From Lachnospiraceae bacterium C1.1 (GTDB lineage Bacteria; Bacillota; Clostridia; Lachnospirales; Lachnospiraceae): a stretch of 64,000 bases of DNA. Below the pieces are notes generated by a model. The model did not search any database. It saw only the letters and a program-made list of their open reading frames with translations, and was not told where the DNA came from. This document shows positions 8,386-19,133 of the stretch, piece by piece (the first letter of the stretch is position 1; each line of letters opens with the position of its first letter). The translations under genes were made by a program, and so were the position numbers. The DNA lies in contig JAUISW010000001.1 of assembly GCA_030434875.1 (NCBI GenBank), positions 3,796,001 to 3,860,000 on the forward strand, read 5' to 3'.

Positions 8386-11300
8386 ATGAAAATGAACAAG
8401 TTAGTTCGCAAGAGAATCTTTGCAGCAGCTCTTTCGGCAGCTATGGTCACAACAGCGATGCCTGAGGCAGCTATTGCAGAAACGTCTTCGGAGAGTGGGA
8501 ACAGCACGACCTATACCGATGAAGCCTATATTGATGTGCTTTCTAAGGTTGTTACGGTTGATTCTGTCGCTGTGGAGGCAGAGACAGATATCAATAAATA
8601 CGGTCTCGGTACAGTAAGTGCAAATCTTTCGTCATCATCAGGGGATGAGGTTACAAACACATCGATCACATGGTCAAGCAGTAATACGAACGTGATCAAA
8701 TTCTTTGACAGTGACAACAATGCATTTGTTGACACACTTACGACAGAAAATGCCGACAGTGTACAGTTCTACGGAGTTGGCAGCGGAACAGCAACGATCA
8801 CGGCAACATCAAGTGACGGTCCGGAAGCTACTACAGAGACTATAACTGTAGAAGATTCGAAAGCTGAGTGGAATGCAACTGTTGCAGGCGTGCTCGTAAA
8901 TACAGATACACAGAGTGGTAAAGTCGGTGCCATGAACGGCATGGTCATCGATACCATGACAAATAATAAAGTTAACAGCAAGACCGGTAAGTGCGGTATG
9001 AAGAAGGGCGCTGCAAAGGGAATGCAGATCAGAAATACCATTCTCAGCGTGCCCGTAACTGAAGATGCAAAAATCAAAGTAAAGCTTTTCCAGGCTCCGA
9101 GCACTGTAGTTACAAGTAATGACGGAAGCTACAACTGGGAAGGTCTTGTTGCGGACGGAACAAAGGTAACCTGGGATGCAGAGGAATGTGCATATACAGT
9201 AGGCTTTGACTACGATACCATGGCAGTTGCTGGCTCTGATATGCAGGTTTCAACCTCTGATATCACAACAGGTGACGGCAGTGTAACATCTTTCGCAGAC
9301 AGCTATGCACAGCTGACCTTCGGTTCATCAGACGTTTATGTAACATCCATCACAGTAGAGACAGGTGACGGCATCAGCTACAGCTATACAGCCGCTGATA
9401 GTTACGATGCTGATATTGCCTTTGCAGAGACAGATGATGTAACTCTTGACCTCAACGGAACTACAACAGTTTCAAGAGCAGCATCCGTTACAGGTGATGA
9501 TGCAGCAAGTGTAACTGCTGTATATTCTTCAAGCAACAGCGATATCGCAGAAGTTGATTCTGAGGGAAATGTAACAGCCAAGGCTGTCGGTTATACGACC
9601 ATTACGGCAAAGATTCCGGCAGATACAGATTCAAGCTCGTTTAAGACAGCAAGCTATGACGTATATGTCAAGGATACCGGTGACGTTGAGGACAGCTATA
9701 ATGTCAAGCTAAATACTGTTGTAACACCCCAGGTGAACTCAGATTATGATTTCGGTATCATCAAGGGAACGGGATGCTATTACAATGATTCCACCCATGG
9801 CTGGTGCTTTTACAGCGGAAGCACGCTTTCATTCAAGGTAAACGGCGCATCCACAATTACAGTGGGTGGTTGTCAGTACGGTGCAGCAGGCACCATGGTG
9901 CTGAGTGATGGAACAGACAGTGTTGAGGGAAACTATTCCACTGACTGCTCAGGCTCGACAGAACTTGAGTGGACTAAGGATGAGGCTGCAACACTTACAC
10001 TTACCTTTAACAGCAGCAAGGCTTATGTTCCTTACATCATAGTAACAAGTGCAGATGAGGTTTCAGAGCCTGTTACGGAGTGGACAGCGGCTGAGTTTGC
10101 TGAGCAGGCTGTGAACAAGTATGAAAAGAGCACCGGTGACTTTAACGGACTCTATATCGATGCCACAAATGGTAAATTTTCAACTAACAGCAGCCAGTGG
10201 ATACAGATCAATGCAGGAACTGTTCTTTATGTTCCGATAACCGCTGACGGGACTCTTACGATAGAGACCTATTATGCAGCTTCTACATATACAGCAGGTG
10301 CTTCGGCAACAAAAATGACAGAGTCTTCCGCAGGCAAGGTTTACACCTATGATGTGGATTATGATACAGACGCAGTTTCAGTTGACGGCTATGATGTTAA
10401 ATTCGTTAAGGTAACTGCAGGCAACAATGACTATATCTCAACTATCAGCATGGACTACGGCACAGAGGACAGCCAGTCTGAGAACGAGAAGTCAACAGAA
10501 GAAGCAACTGAAGAGTCAACTGAGGAAGCAAGTACAGAGGCGTCTGAAGAGTCAACTGAGGAAGCAAGTACAGAGGCATCTGAAGAGTCAACTGAAGAAG
10601 CAAGCACAGAGGCATCTGAGGAATCAACAGAGGAGGCAAGCACAGAGGCATCTGAGGAATCTACAGAGGAAGCTGAGTCTGAGACAACAACAGACAGCTG
10701 GACCCTGAAGGGCAACAGTGCAGTTGAAAGCTTAAACGGAGCTATATCAGAGGATATCACTCTTGCCGGAGACAGTGGGAATCTCAACCTGACACTTTCG
10801 GCTGAAGGTACAGGAGTGGGAACTTCCGTAAAGAATGCAACAAAATTTGTAAACCACTCCAGTGGACTCAAGATAAAGAATGATGCCCTCATGATCTCGG
10901 GTGTAACGGGAAATGTCGAATTAACCATCAACTACAAAAATACCGGCACCAGTGCAAGAAATCTTGAAGTGACTGTTGGCGCTGACGGAACAACAGAGGA
11001 TTATGCTCTTGAAGCGTCCGAAGAAGGAACCTACACTACAACAATAGATGCCGATGATACCAATATCTATATCGGAGCATCGAATGAGATCGCGATTGCT
11101 TCCATAACTATTGCGGAAGTTGAAGAAGAGGAAGAAACAACTCTCACAACACAGAGTGTTGCATCAGCTGTAAAGAGTGCAGTATCTTCAGTACTTGGAT
11201 TCTTCGGACTTTCAGGCTCTGATGAGGAAGATACAAGTCTTGAAACAGCATCGGTTGACGGTGTAACAGATGCATATATCGCACTTGATTTTGATTCCGC

Positions 11301-13851
11301 ACCGGAAGTTACTGAGTCTTCAACACTTGCAGCTCATATTTTCAACGCTTCCACAGGCGAAGAGGTTGATACAGTTTACAGCAACGAAGGTGAAAAAGCT
11401 GCAGATGCTACATATTACACAGGCTCTAGTTCAACCGCAGGCGGTGTAGGCAAGATCGCTGTAAAGGATAACCTTATCGCAGTTGAGGATAATACACTTG
11501 TTATCACACCTCACAATGATGAGAACGGATATCCGGTTCTTGAGAATGGTACAGAATATTATGTAACACTTGATGAAGGTCTTGTTTCCGGAACACTTAA
11601 AGGAACGACTATCAGCTCCATCGATGATAAGAGCACATTTACCTTCAAGACAAGTGATACAACAGAAATAACAGATGGAACAATCGATGTAAACCATGAC
11701 GGCAGCGGCGATTTCTATACCATCAACGGTGCACTCAACTATCTGAGAAAGGCTGAGGCAACAGGAAGCTGGGCTATTAACGTAGCTGAAGGCAATTACC
11801 ACGAGAGACTTTTCTACTATGGTGATGCTGATATAACCCTTGACGGTGCAGATGCAGATCTTGGTGCAAAAGTTCAGGTAGACTGGAAGAATGCCGATGA
11901 CTACGGTTCAGGCGGAGCCCGTTCGAGATCAACACTCCTCGTACAGGGTACCGGTGACATGGTCATCAGAGATATGTCATTTACAAATAGCTACAGCAGA
12001 ATAAATGACGGAGATGACGGTTCTACACAGGCCGAGACACTCTGCTTTGATTCATCGGGAGAGCTTATTGCTTATAATTCATCCTTCTACAGCCATCAGG
12101 ATACACTCTACATTGGTAAGAAGGGTACAAGAGCATGGTTCTACAATGACTATATCGAGGGAGATGTAGACTATATCTGGGGTTATGCAGATGTAGCACT
12201 CTTCGAGAATTGTAAGTTAAAGTGCGTAGCAGATGAGAAGAGCCAGTCTTACATCTTCGCAAGCAGAACCTATACAGATTCTGAAGCAAACAAGGGATTC
12301 GTACTTATGAATTCCGAGATCGAGATCCCTTCCGGAATGACAGCAGCTTATGCACGTAACTCGGGAAGTGATACACAGGCTTCAATAATCAACAACACCT
12401 TCACAGGTGAAGGATCACTTACAACAGCACTTTACGGATCAGCTCCGAATTCATATACAGTTGATGCAGCAGGTGATCTTGCAGTTGGTTACAAAGATTA
12501 CAACAACACAATGAACGGAACTCTCGTAGATACGAGCAGCCGTCTTGACAAGTGCGGAGAGATGACAGAACGTGTGGCAAACCGTGAATACAACGGACGT
12601 TATGTAATCTTAAACCGTGGCTATGATGAGACAGACGAAAAGTACGAGACAGCCTCCGAACTTTGGGATATTAGTGCATATGAGACAGAATTCGGTGCAT
12701 CCGAGGACGTTTCAGAGGGCAATATCTTCATCGAGCCTGTTGCAGTAAAGAAGCTTGTCGGCGGAAATAAGGCAACTCTTACAGCATCTGATATTAACGG
12801 AAAAGATATTACCGATAAGGTAACCTGGAGCTATACAGAGGAAAATGCAGGCATCGTTACATCAGCAGACAAGGGAGTTTTCGAAACAGCTGCAGGTGCA
12901 AACGGACGCATTACAGTAACAGCAACTTATGTTGGATCAGCTGCATCAGCAGACGACAGCACAGGATCCGGCAGCACAGAGTCCGGCAGCAGCTCAGAAT
13001 CAACAGGCAGCGCAGATTCAAGCAGTGAATCAACAGAAAGCACAGACTCAAGCAGCGAATCAACAGGCAGCACAGATTCAAGCAGTGAATCAACAGACAG
13101 TAGTGATGAGTCTACTGTAAGCGATGATGAAGCAACTGACGATACTATAGCTGATGATACAGATGCAGAGGCTGAAAGTGTAAGCTATAACGGCAGAAGC
13201 TGCCTTGCAGACGGCACAGTGCTTGACAGCGTAAAAGTAGCCAACAATGCAGTAAACGGCTATATGGTAAGCCAAAACGTAGTTGTTGGAAACCTTGAGA
13301 TGAGTGTCAACTATTATGATGGCATGGCATACAGAAATGGTGCAACAGTACCTACGGTTGTTGCATTGAACGGTAAAGTTGTATATGAAGACGGCAATCT
13401 GCTTAAGAATGTCGAGATCACAGACGGAATCGTTGTAAAGAGCGTTAAGTTCCTTAACAACAGAGGCGCTTACCTCAATGATGATGCAACATACCAGTTC
13501 AAGAGCGGAAAAGCTCCTCAGATCGTTGTAAAGGTTGCAGCAAAGGATAAGAGTGTCAAGTCTGTAGCAAGAGCAATGAATAAGGTATTGAGAAACAGCG
13601 AGGCAATGCGTTATGAGATCGAGCCAGTAGATGTTCAGGAAGTTCTTAACGGCAGCAGCATTTACAGCGGCTACAGCTTCAGCTTAAAGAACACAAAAGT
13701 TAGATTTACAATGCCCAAGTATAAGCAGGGCGCGCTCGTAAGCGGTAAGACAACAACAAAGACGATTAAGAGCAAAGATTATACAATAAATGACAACGGA
13801 AGCTACAATTTTATGAGAAACTTCAAGGGAGTCAGCATTACAGTAAAATAA
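8386..13851 (+). CDS. Giant secreted multi-domain pectin methylesterase
   Basis: A 1821-residue exported enzyme. Order: signal peptide (about 1-31, ending near AIA/ET), Ig-like BIG2 repeat, two beta-rich, probably jelly-roll modules with a second BIG2-like repeat between them (ending near residue 440), an acidic S/T/E linker of repeated STEEASTEASEE (about 700-765), a further beta-rich module, then the pectinesterase beta-helix at roughly 1098-1380. Catalytic-site motifs are QDTLYIG (near 1238) and DYIEGDVDYIWG (near 1255-1266, family form VDFIFG), with FASRTY following. A second S/D/E/T linker (about 1523-1580) leads to a C-terminal beta domain. No LPxTG sorting signal or membrane anchor is seen, so attachment may be non-covalent. 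It removes methyl esters from homogalacturonan, preparing it for lyases. It is monocistronic with its own promoter and terminator. Confidence 0.92.
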   Translation: MKMNKLVRKRIFAAALSAAMVTTAMPEAAIAETSSESGNSTTYTDEAYIDVLSKVVTVDSVAVEAETDINKYGLGTVSANLSSSSGDEVTNTSITWSSSNTNVIKFFDSDNNAFVDTLTTENADSVQFYGVGSGTATITATSSDGPEATTETITVEDSKAEWNATVAGVLVNTDTQSGKVGAMNGMVIDTMTNNKVNSKTGKCGMKKGAAKGMQIRNTILSVPVTEDAKIKVKLFQAPSTVVTSNDGSYNWEGLVADGTKVTWDAEECAYTVGFDYDTMAVAGSDMQVSTSDITTGDGSVTSFADSYAQLTFGSSDVYVTSITVETGDGISYSYTAADSYDADIAFAETDDVTLDLNGTTTVSRAASVTGDDAASVTAVYSSSNSDIAEVDSEGNVTAKAVGYTTITAKIPADTDSSSFKTASYDVYVKDTGDVEDSYNVKLNTVVTPQVNSDYDFGIIKGTGCYYNDSTHGWCFYSGSTLSFKVNGASTITVGGCQYGAAGTMVLSDGTDSVEGNYSTDCSGSTELEWTKDEAATLTLTFNSSKAYVPYIIVTSADEVSEPVTEWTAAEFAEQAVNKYEKSTGDFNGLYIDATNGKFSTNSSQWIQINAGTVLYVPITADGTLTIETYYAASTYTAGASATKMTESSAGKVYTYDVDYDTDAVSVDGYDVKFVKVTAGNNDYISTISMDYGTEDSQSENEKSTEEATEESTEEASTEASEESTEEASTEASEESTEEASTEASEESTEEASTEASEESTEEAESETTTDSWTLKGNSAVESLNGAISEDITLAGDSGNLNLTLSAEGTGVGTSVKNATKFVNHSSGLKIKNDALMISGVTGNVELTINYKNTGTSARNLEVTVGADGTTEDYALEASEEGTYTTTIDADDTNIYIGASNEIAIASITIAEVEEEEETTLTTQSVASAVKSAVSSVLGFFGLSGSDEEDTSLETASVDGVTDAYIALDFDSAPEVTESSTLAAHIFNASTGEEVDTVYSNEGEKAADATYYTGSSSTAGGVGKIAVKDNLIAVEDNTLVITPHNDENGYPVLENGTEYYVTLDEGLVSGTLKGTTISSIDDKSTFTFKTSDTTEITDGTIDVNHDGSGDFYTINGALNYLRKAEATGSWAINVAEGNYHERLFYYGDADITLDGADADLGAKVQVDWKNADDYGSGGARSRSTLLVQGTGDMVIRDMSFTNSYSRINDGDDGSTQAETLCFDSSGELIAYNSSFYSHQDTLYIGKKGTRAWFYNDYIEGDVDYIWGYADVALFENCKLKCVADEKSQSYIFASRTYTDSEANKGFVLMNSEIEIPSGMTAAYARNSGSDTQASIINNTFTGEGSLTTALYGSAPNSYTVDAAGDLAVGYKDYNNTMNGTLVDTSSRLDKCGEMTERVANREYNGRYVILNRGYDETDEKYETASELWDISAYETEFGASEDVSEGNIFIEPVAVKKLVGGNKATLTASDINGKDITDKVTWSYTEENAGIVTSADKGVFETAAGANGRITVTATYVGSAASADDSTGSGSTESGSSSESTGSADSSSESTESTDSSSESTGSTDSSSESTDSSDESTVSDDEATDDTIADDTDAEAESVSYNGRSCLADGTVLDSVKVANNAVNGYMVSQNVVVGNLEMSVNYYDGMAYRNGATVPTVVALNGKVVYEDGNLLKNVEITDGIVVKSVKFLNNRGAYLNDDATYQFKSGKAPQIVVKVAAKDKSVKSVARAMNKVLRNSEAMRYEIEPVDVQEVLNGSSIYSGYSFSLKNTKVRFTMPKYKQGALVSGKTTTKTIKSKDYTINDNGSYNFMRNFKGVSITVK
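10480..10680 (+). repeat. In-frame minisatellite coding the S/T/E-rich linker
   Basis: Roughly four tandem copies of a 36-bp unit encode STEEASTEASEE. The copies differ mostly at synonymous sites, suggesting slippage or unequal exchange followed by drift. Linker length probably varies between strains. Confidence 0.8.
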
Positions 13852-13870
13852 ATCTGAAGTCATTGAAAGA

Positions 13871-13901
13871 ACGCCCGGACAGCAATGTCCGGGTGTTTTT
13901 T
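13871..13901 (+). terminator. Terminator after the pectin methylesterase gene
   Basis: An 11-bp GC-rich stem (ACGCCCGGACA / TGTCCGGGTGT) with a GCAA loop is followed by a T-run. Confidence 0.92.
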
Positions 13902-14045
13902 CGATAATGGCTGTATTTATTTAAAATTTATATAAGATTTATATGTATTTTATGTAAAACAATTTAAAGGATATTTAATATACCTAAAAACGCACAATTA
14001 AATGTGATAAAAGTTGTAAAAAATGTTTAGTTTCAAGAAAACATG

Positions 14046-14054
14046 TGTTATAAT
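14046..14054 (+). promoter_or_regulatory. Extended -10 promoter of glgC-glgD
   Basis: TGT-TATAAT (TATAAT at 14049-14054) has an extended -10 form. The -35 region (around 14026) is weak. It leaves a leader of about 75 nt before glgC. Confidence 0.55.
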
Positions 14055-14137
14055 AGGCACGTATACGGCAAAGATGACTAAAAATGTAGTATACAAGGGG
14101 TTTAACGGCTCAAAAAAACTATTATGAGGTGATGCAA

Positions 14138-15412
14138 ATGATTAAAAAAGAGATGATCGCCATGTTGCTTGCCGGAGGACAGGGCAGCAGACTTGGCGTT
14201 CTGACGACCCACATGGCAAAACCGGCCGTATCGTTTGGAGGCAAGTACAGGATAATAGACTTCCCTCTGAGCAACTGTATCAATTCGGGAGTAGATACAG
14301 TCGGCGTACTGACGCAGTATCAGCCGCTGAAGTTGAATACTCATATCGGAATAGGTATTCCGTGGGATCTCGACCGAAACATCGGTGGAGTCACTGTTTT
14401 ACCGCCGTATGAAAAGAGCACGAACAGCGAATGGTACACCGGAACCGCTAATGCTATTTATCAGAATCTGGAATATATGGAATCATATAATCCTGACTAC
14501 GTTCTGATACTTTCCGGAGATCACATCTATAAGATGGATTATGAGGTGATGCTTGATTTCCACAAGCAGAACAATGCAGCGGTTACGATTGCTTCAATGC
14601 CTGTGCCTATCGAGGAGGCAAGCAGATTTGGAATAGTTGTGACGGATAATGACCGCCGTATCACAGCTTTCGAGGAGAAACCGGCAAAGCCGAGGAGTAA
14701 CCTCGCTTCAATGGGAATCTACATATTCTCATGGAAGGTCCTTAAAGAAGCGCTCATCGCAAATAAGGATGAGAGCGAGCTTGACTTTGGTAAACATGTA
14801 ATTCCATATCTCCACGAGAGAAATGAGAGAATGTTTGCCTATGAATTCAATGGCTACTGGAAAGATGTAGGAACACTGAATTCATATTGGGAAGCCAACA
14901 TGGAGCTCATAGATATCATTCCGGAGTTCAATCTTTATGAAGAATACTGGAGGATATTTACTAAAGCGGAGAATCTTCCGCCTCAGTATATCGCAAAAGA
15001 ATCAAAAATAGAAAAAAGTATTATCGGTGAGGGAACCGAGATATACGGAGAAGTTTACAACTCCGTTATTGGTTATGGTGTAACGATCGGGCGTGACACC
15101 GTAGTCCGCGATTCGATAATAATGAGCAATACGACCATAGATGACGGTTGTGAAATAAATAAGGCCATCATAGCTGAAAATGTCAGTGTCGGAAGGAAAG
15201 TAAAGCTGGGTGAAGGTGAAGAAGTAGAAAATGACACCAAACCGCAGATTTACAACCACGGAATCGTAACTATCGGAGAAGGAACGGTCATTCCGGAAGG
15301 AATTACGGTAGGAAAAAATGCAGTAATGGTAGGAAGCTTTACAGCAGATGATTTTGAAAACGCAGAGCTTCCGTCAGGCAAAACACTGATTAAGGCAGGT
15401 GAGGGACGATGA
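14138..15412 (+). CDS. glgC: Glucose-1-phosphate adenylyltransferase catalytic subunit
   Basis: A 424-residue ADP-glucose pyrophosphorylase: makes ADP-glucose from ATP and glucose-1-P for glycogen. Seen are the N-terminal [14 protein letters not shown] nucleotidyltransferase loop, [15 protein letters not shown], the substrate segment [18 protein letters not shown] and a C-terminal left-handed beta-helix rich in isoleucine/valine hexapeptides. In-frame GTG and ATG codons lie upstream, but GAGGTGAT is correctly spaced for the ATG at 14138 and the protein then starts like the family. It overlaps glgD by 4 nt (ATGA), the usual GlgC-GlgD pair of Firmicutes. Confidence 0.95.
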   Translation: MIKKEMIAMLLAGGQGSRLGVLTTHMAKPAVSFGGKYRIIDFPLSNCINSGVDTVGVLTQYQPLKLNTHIGIGIPWDLDRNIGGVTVLPPYEKSTNSEWYTGTANAIYQNLEYMESYNPDYVLILSGDHIYKMDYEVMLDFHKQNNAAVTIASMPVPIEEASRFGIVVTDNDRRITAFEEKPAKPRSNLASMGIYIFSWKVLKEALIANKDESELDFGKHVIPYLHERNERMFAYEFNGYWKDVGTLNSYWEANMELIDIIPEFNLYEEYWRIFTKAENLPPQYIAKESKIEKSIIGEGTEIYGEVYNSVIGYGVTIGRDTVVRDSIIMSNTTIDDGCEINKAIIAENVSVGRKVKLGEGEEVENDTKPQIYNHGIVTIGEGTVIPEGITVGKNAVMVGSFTADDFENAELPSGKTLIKAGEGR

Positions 15413-16527
15413 GAGCAATCGGAATAATACTCGCAGGCGGAAACAATCACAGGATGAAGGAGCTCTCGAGAAAACGTGCAATAGCCGCAATGCCTATCGC
15501 AGGAAGCTACCGCAGCATTGATTTCGCCTTAAGCAATATGACAAATTCGCATGTACAGAAGGTAGCAGTTTTTACCCAGTATAATGCCAGAAGTCTGAAT
15601 CAGCATTTGAGTTCATCAAAATGGTGGGATTTCGGACGTAAACAGGGTGGACTTTATGTATTCACTCCTTCCATAACACAGGAAAACAATCTCTGGTACA
15701 GAGGCACAGCAGATGCCATTTATCAGAACCTTTCATTTCTTAAGGACAGCCACGAGCCTTATGTGATCATTTCCTCAGGAGATGGCGTATATAAGCTTGA
15801 TTACAACAAGGTACTCGAGTTCCATATCAGCAAGAAGGCTGATATAACAGTTGTCTGCAAGGAAATGGAACCTTCAGAAAATGTTGACCGATTTGGCGTG
15901 GTAAGAATGAATGAAGAAAACAGGATAACGGACTTTGAGGAGAAGCCGATAATGGCAAAGACAAGTGTTGTTTCCTGCGGAATCTACATCATCAGACGCC
16001 GTCAGCTCATAGAGCTCATTGAAAAATGTGCCGAAGAGGACAGACATGATTTCGTAAGTGATATCATTATCCGTTACAGAAGCCAGAAGAGAATATTCGC
16101 ATACAAGATGAATGAGTATTGGAGGAATATCGCCACAGTAAAGGATTATTTCCAGACAAATATGGATTTCCTTAAGAGTGACGTTAGAAATTACTTCTTC
16201 AAACAGTATCCGGATATTTACTCGAAGGTTGATGACCTTCCGCCTGCAAAATACAATGTGGGAGCAGAACTTTCCAACAGCCTTGTATCTTCGGGATGCA
16301 TAATAAACGGTGAAGTCGAAGATTCCGTTCTTTTCAAGAAGGTATTTGTAGGAAATAACTGTGTGATAAAGAATTCGATAATACTTAATGATGTTTATAT
16401 TGGTGATAATTCTCATATTGAGAACTGCATCGTGGAGAGCCATGGAACCATTAGGGCGAACTCTTATTACAAAGGAGAAGACGGTATACAGGTAGTTATA
16501 GAAAATAACGACAGGTACGCACTATAA
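15409..16527 (+). CDS. glgD: Glucose-1-phosphate adenylyltransferase regulatory subunit
   Basis: A 372-residue GlgC paralogue with the same layout but a degraded catalytic loop ([12 protein letters not shown] instead of the GQGSRL form) and [10 protein letters not shown] in place of the family SGDH site. That is the known GlgD signature: it forms heteromers with GlgC and modulates it. A C-terminal beta-helix is visible ([14 protein letters not shown] and following). The start overlaps the glgC stop (ATGA), so the two subunits are made together. Confidence 0.93.
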   Translation: MRAIGIILAGGNNHRMKELSRKRAIAAMPIAGSYRSIDFALSNMTNSHVQKVAVFTQYNARSLNQHLSSSKWWDFGRKQGGLYVFTPSITQENNLWYRGTADAIYQNLSFLKDSHEPYVIISSGDGVYKLDYNKVLEFHISKKADITVVCKEMEPSENVDRFGVVRMNEENRITDFEEKPIMAKTSVVSCGIYIIRRRQLIELIEKCAEEDRHDFVSDIIIRYRSQKRIFAYKMNEYWRNIATVKDYFQTNMDFLKSDVRNYFFKQYPDIYSKVDDLPPAKYNVGAELSNSLVSSGCIINGEVEDSVLFKKVFVGNNCVIKNSIILNDVYIGDNSHIENCIVESHGTIRANSYYKGEDGIQVVIENNDRYAL

Positions 16528-16553
16528 ACCAAATCGGAGAAATGGGGATCATA

Positions 16554-16862
16554 ATGGAGATTACAGATGTAAGGGTAAGAAAACTGACAAATACAGGTAA
16601 AATGAGGGCACTGGTATCCATAACGCTTGATGATGTATTCGTAGTTCATGATATCAAGGTAATTGAAGGTGATAAGGGCTTATTCATTGCTATGCCGAGC
16701 CGTAAGGCATCTGACGGAGTATTCCGCGATATAGCTCACCCGATCAACACTGAGACACGCTCAAAGATGCAGGAGCTTATACTTGACCGTTATAAGCAGT
16801 CGCTTGAGGAGCCTCAGGAAGAGCAGAGAGAGGAAATGCTCGCGCAGGCAGCAGGCAACTGA
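16554..16862 (+). CDS. spoVG: SpoVG-family regulator
   Basis: A 102-residue SpoVG protein: [11 protein letters not shown] at the start, [15 protein letters not shown], and the very conserved [10 protein letters not shown] and DIAHPI segments. SpoVG binds nucleic acid and affects envelope, sporulation and virulence genes in Firmicutes. An in-frame ATG at 16542 exists, but the family always starts at MEVTDVR, and GGGG is well spaced for 16554. It lies 26 bp after glgD with no promoter seen, so it is probably cotranscribed with glycogen genes. The C-terminal tail is rich in Glu and Gln. Confidence 0.93.
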   Translation: MEITDVRVRKLTNTGKMRALVSITLDDVFVVHDIKVIEGDKGLFIAMPSRKASDGVFRDIAHPINTETRSKMQELILDRYKQSLEEPQEEQREEMLAQAAGN

Positions 16863-16896
16863 TTAGAAAATCCTTATTAAACTAAAGATGACTTAT

Positions 16897-16938
16897 AAAG
16901 ACCGAAGAAGAGTCAATGACTTTTCTCCGGTCTTTTTT
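16897..16938 (+). terminator. Terminator after spoVG
   Basis: A long stem (AAAGACCG ... CGGTCTTT, continued by GAAGAGTC / GACTTTTC) ends in six T residues. Confidence 0.88.
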
Positions 16939-17059
16939 GCTATATACATATTTTTTTACATTTGTAGAATTTTAGATGCAAATTAACAGAAAACTTGTAT
17001 TCTTTTTTTGCAGAAATTATTTTGCGCTATTTATTTGTTATTTGAATAAATACAGCATT

Positions 17060-17086
17060 TTTGACAAAATTAATATATCTGTCAAA
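17060..17086. promoter_or_regulatory. Palindrome upstream of the ABC importer, possible operator
   Basis: TTTGACA and TGTCAAA are separated by 13 bp in an otherwise very AT-rich 470-bp gap (16939-17409). The left half also looks like a -35 box. The remainder of the gap shows only AT-rich promoter-like words and the ribosome site before 17410. Role is inferred from position only. Confidence 0.3.
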
Positions 17087-17409
17087 TAAATAACGTAATT
17101 ATTATAAAAAATATACTATAAAACATTGAAAAATTGCCATAATTTATATAGTTTTACCACCGAGGACAAAAAAACAGTAAAAAGGACTTGAAATCCTATA
17201 AAAAGATGTATTATTATCTATACATTAGATGTATTTTGTACATAACGAAATACAAAAACTAAAAATTGTTGAAGTGAGACAGGTAGAATCGTGTGGCTTG
17301 TGTATTGAGGGTCAAGTGACAGGATGCAAACATATCTGGTGGGGTTGCTGAACAGGCAGACAGGGCTTCGGAATTTTAGTAGGAATGAAACATCAGGAGG
17401 AATAGAGTA

Positions 17410-19035
17410 ATGAAGAGAAAGATTGTTTCAGTTATATTGGCGGCAAGCATGTGTACAGCACTGCTGGCAGGATGCGGAAGTGCATCATCACAGGCAGTAC
17501 TTAGTGAGGCTGAGGCACCGTCAGATGGAACAGAATCAGGAGATTTCGAGCTTGATACACTTAACATCATTGTTGACGGTACACTGACAGCTACAGTTGA
17601 GAACGGACAGGATGCGTTCGTAGAGCAGTGGGAAGATGCAATTGCTGAGAAGCTCGGTCACGAAGTAAAACTTAATATCACACAGCTTGATCATTCAGAT
17701 TATTCAGGCACAGTTTCAAGAACACTTACAACAGGAGCTCCCGGTGATCCGGATTACCCGGATGCCCTGATCATGTCAGCTACAATGCTCAGACAGTATC
17801 AGACAACAGGTCTTCTCTGGAACTTAAAGGATGCTTATGAAAATGCAGAATTCCAGAGCAGAATTCAGTATCCTGAAGTAAATGAGAACATCATGACAGA
17901 GGATGGCGAGCTTTACGGATTTGCTCCTACATACGGAAATGGATGCGTAACATACATCAAACAGTCATGGCTTGACAAAGCAGGAATGACAGTAGATGAC
18001 ATCAAGACATTTGATGATTATTATAACTTCCTTAAGAAAGTATCAGATGGCAAGACATACGGCGTTATCGCTGCAGGCTACGGCAAGATGGATGAGACAC
18101 CTTATATCAACTACATGCCTGAGTGGTGGCAGGGTGCATATCCTTCATTCTATCAGAAGGACGGCGCTTGGGTAGACGGCTTCACAGAGCAGGCTACTAT
18201 CGATGCACTTGCAAGACTTCATCAGGGTTATGTAGACGGCGTTATCGATCCTGACTCAGAGGAAGCAGGAACAAAGCAGGCACGTGAGAAGTTCTTCTCA
18301 AACGATCAGTCTACTTCAGAAGCAGCATTCACATACTGGGCAGGAACATGGCTCAGGACTCTTACAGACAACATGGGCAAGAACGATGTTGACAACGAGC
18401 TTGGAGATGACAGACTTGTAGAGCTTCCTCCTATCCAGGAGATTAAGGATACATGGGGCGGATATCTCAACAGAGAGGCTCCTGTATGGGTAATCACAGA
18501 TGATGGCGACGGTGACAACACACGTGAGCAGGCTATCTTTGATACACTCTTTGAGACAATGCTTGACGGCGACAAGATCCAGACACTCTGGACATATGGT
18601 GCTGAGGGCGTTCACTGGTCAACAGAGGCTGAGTCCTTCACAACCAACCCGGATGATCCTGAAAAGAAGAAGGATTACGAGTATGCAGATGGTGAGTTCC
18701 ACTTAAAGCAGACTCCTAACGATCCTAACACCGTTTGGAAGAAGAACCACCTTGATCCGGTACTTGTTATCGCTCCGCTTACAAACGGATTCACAGATTC
18801 TGATCCGCTTATCGAAGAAGGCAACAAGTTCTTCCTTGCTAATTGCGTAGATGCTCCTGCAGCTGCATCTTGCGAGACACTTACAGAGAACCTCGAGGAT
18901 CTTACAACAGTTAAGACAACACTTATCAACCAGGCTGTTGTAGGTGAGATCACACCTGAGGAAGCAATTGAAGAGTACAACGCACAGTTCGGTGATCTTT
19001 CAGCTCAGATCATTGAAGAGCTCAGTGCAGAATAA
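17410..19035 (+). CDS. Lipoprotein sugar-binding protein of an LplA/YtcQ-type ABC importer
   Basis: A 541-residue extracellular solute-binding protein. A lipoprotein signal ends in LLAGC with Cys22 as lipid anchor, followed by a Ser/Glu-rich tether. The mature part has the large two-lobe family-1 binding-protein character (WNLKDAYENAEFQ, GFAPTYGNGCVTYIKQSWLD, YGAEGVHW). Size and the two permeases that follow match the LplA-LplB-LplC / YtcQ-LplB-YtcP class, which takes up oligosaccharides such as pectin fragments. A hairpin after the gene probably keeps its mRNA more abundant than that of the permeases. The ligand is not readable. Confidence 0.9.
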   Translation: MKRKIVSVILAASMCTALLAGCGSASSQAVLSEAEAPSDGTESGDFELDTLNIIVDGTLTATVENGQDAFVEQWEDAIAEKLGHEVKLNITQLDHSDYSGTVSRTLTTGAPGDPDYPDALIMSATMLRQYQTTGLLWNLKDAYENAEFQSRIQYPEVNENIMTEDGELYGFAPTYGNGCVTYIKQSWLDKAGMTVDDIKTFDDYYNFLKKVSDGKTYGVIAAGYGKMDETPYINYMPEWWQGAYPSFYQKDGAWVDGFTEQATIDALARLHQGYVDGVIDPDSEEAGTKQAREKFFSNDQSTSEAAFTYWAGTWLRTLTDNMGKNDVDNELGDDRLVELPPIQEIKDTWGGYLNREAPVWVITDDGDGDNTREQAIFDTLFETMLDGDKIQTLWTYGAEGVHWSTEAESFTTNPDDPEKKKDYEYADGEFHLKQTPNDPNTVWKKNHLDPVLVIAPLTNGFTDSDPLIEEGNKFFLANCVDAPAAASCETLTENLEDLTTVKTTLINQAVVGEITPEEAIEEYNAQFGDLSAQIIEELSAE

Positions 19036-19054
19036 ATTTCAATAAAAAAACAGA

Positions 19055-19090
19055 TTACCCTGTCCCTCAACAGGTGATGGGACAGGGTAA
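19055..19090 (+). terminator. Intercistronic hairpin (attenuator or mRNA-stability element)
   Basis: A perfect 12-bp stem (TTACCCTGTCCC / GGGACAGGGTAA) lies between the binding-protein and permease genes. The T tract is short and interrupted, so partial termination or 3'-end protection is more likely than full termination. Confidence 0.7.
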
Positions 19091-19133
19091 ACTTTTCAGA
19101 TGACGTTCAGTATGATAAGAGGTAGTGCATTAT

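Noticed and set aside
10427..10708. Gln/Arg-rich and Leu-rich frames across the pectin methylesterase linker
   Set aside because: Shadows of the tandem repeat coding STEEASTEASEE in the real frame.
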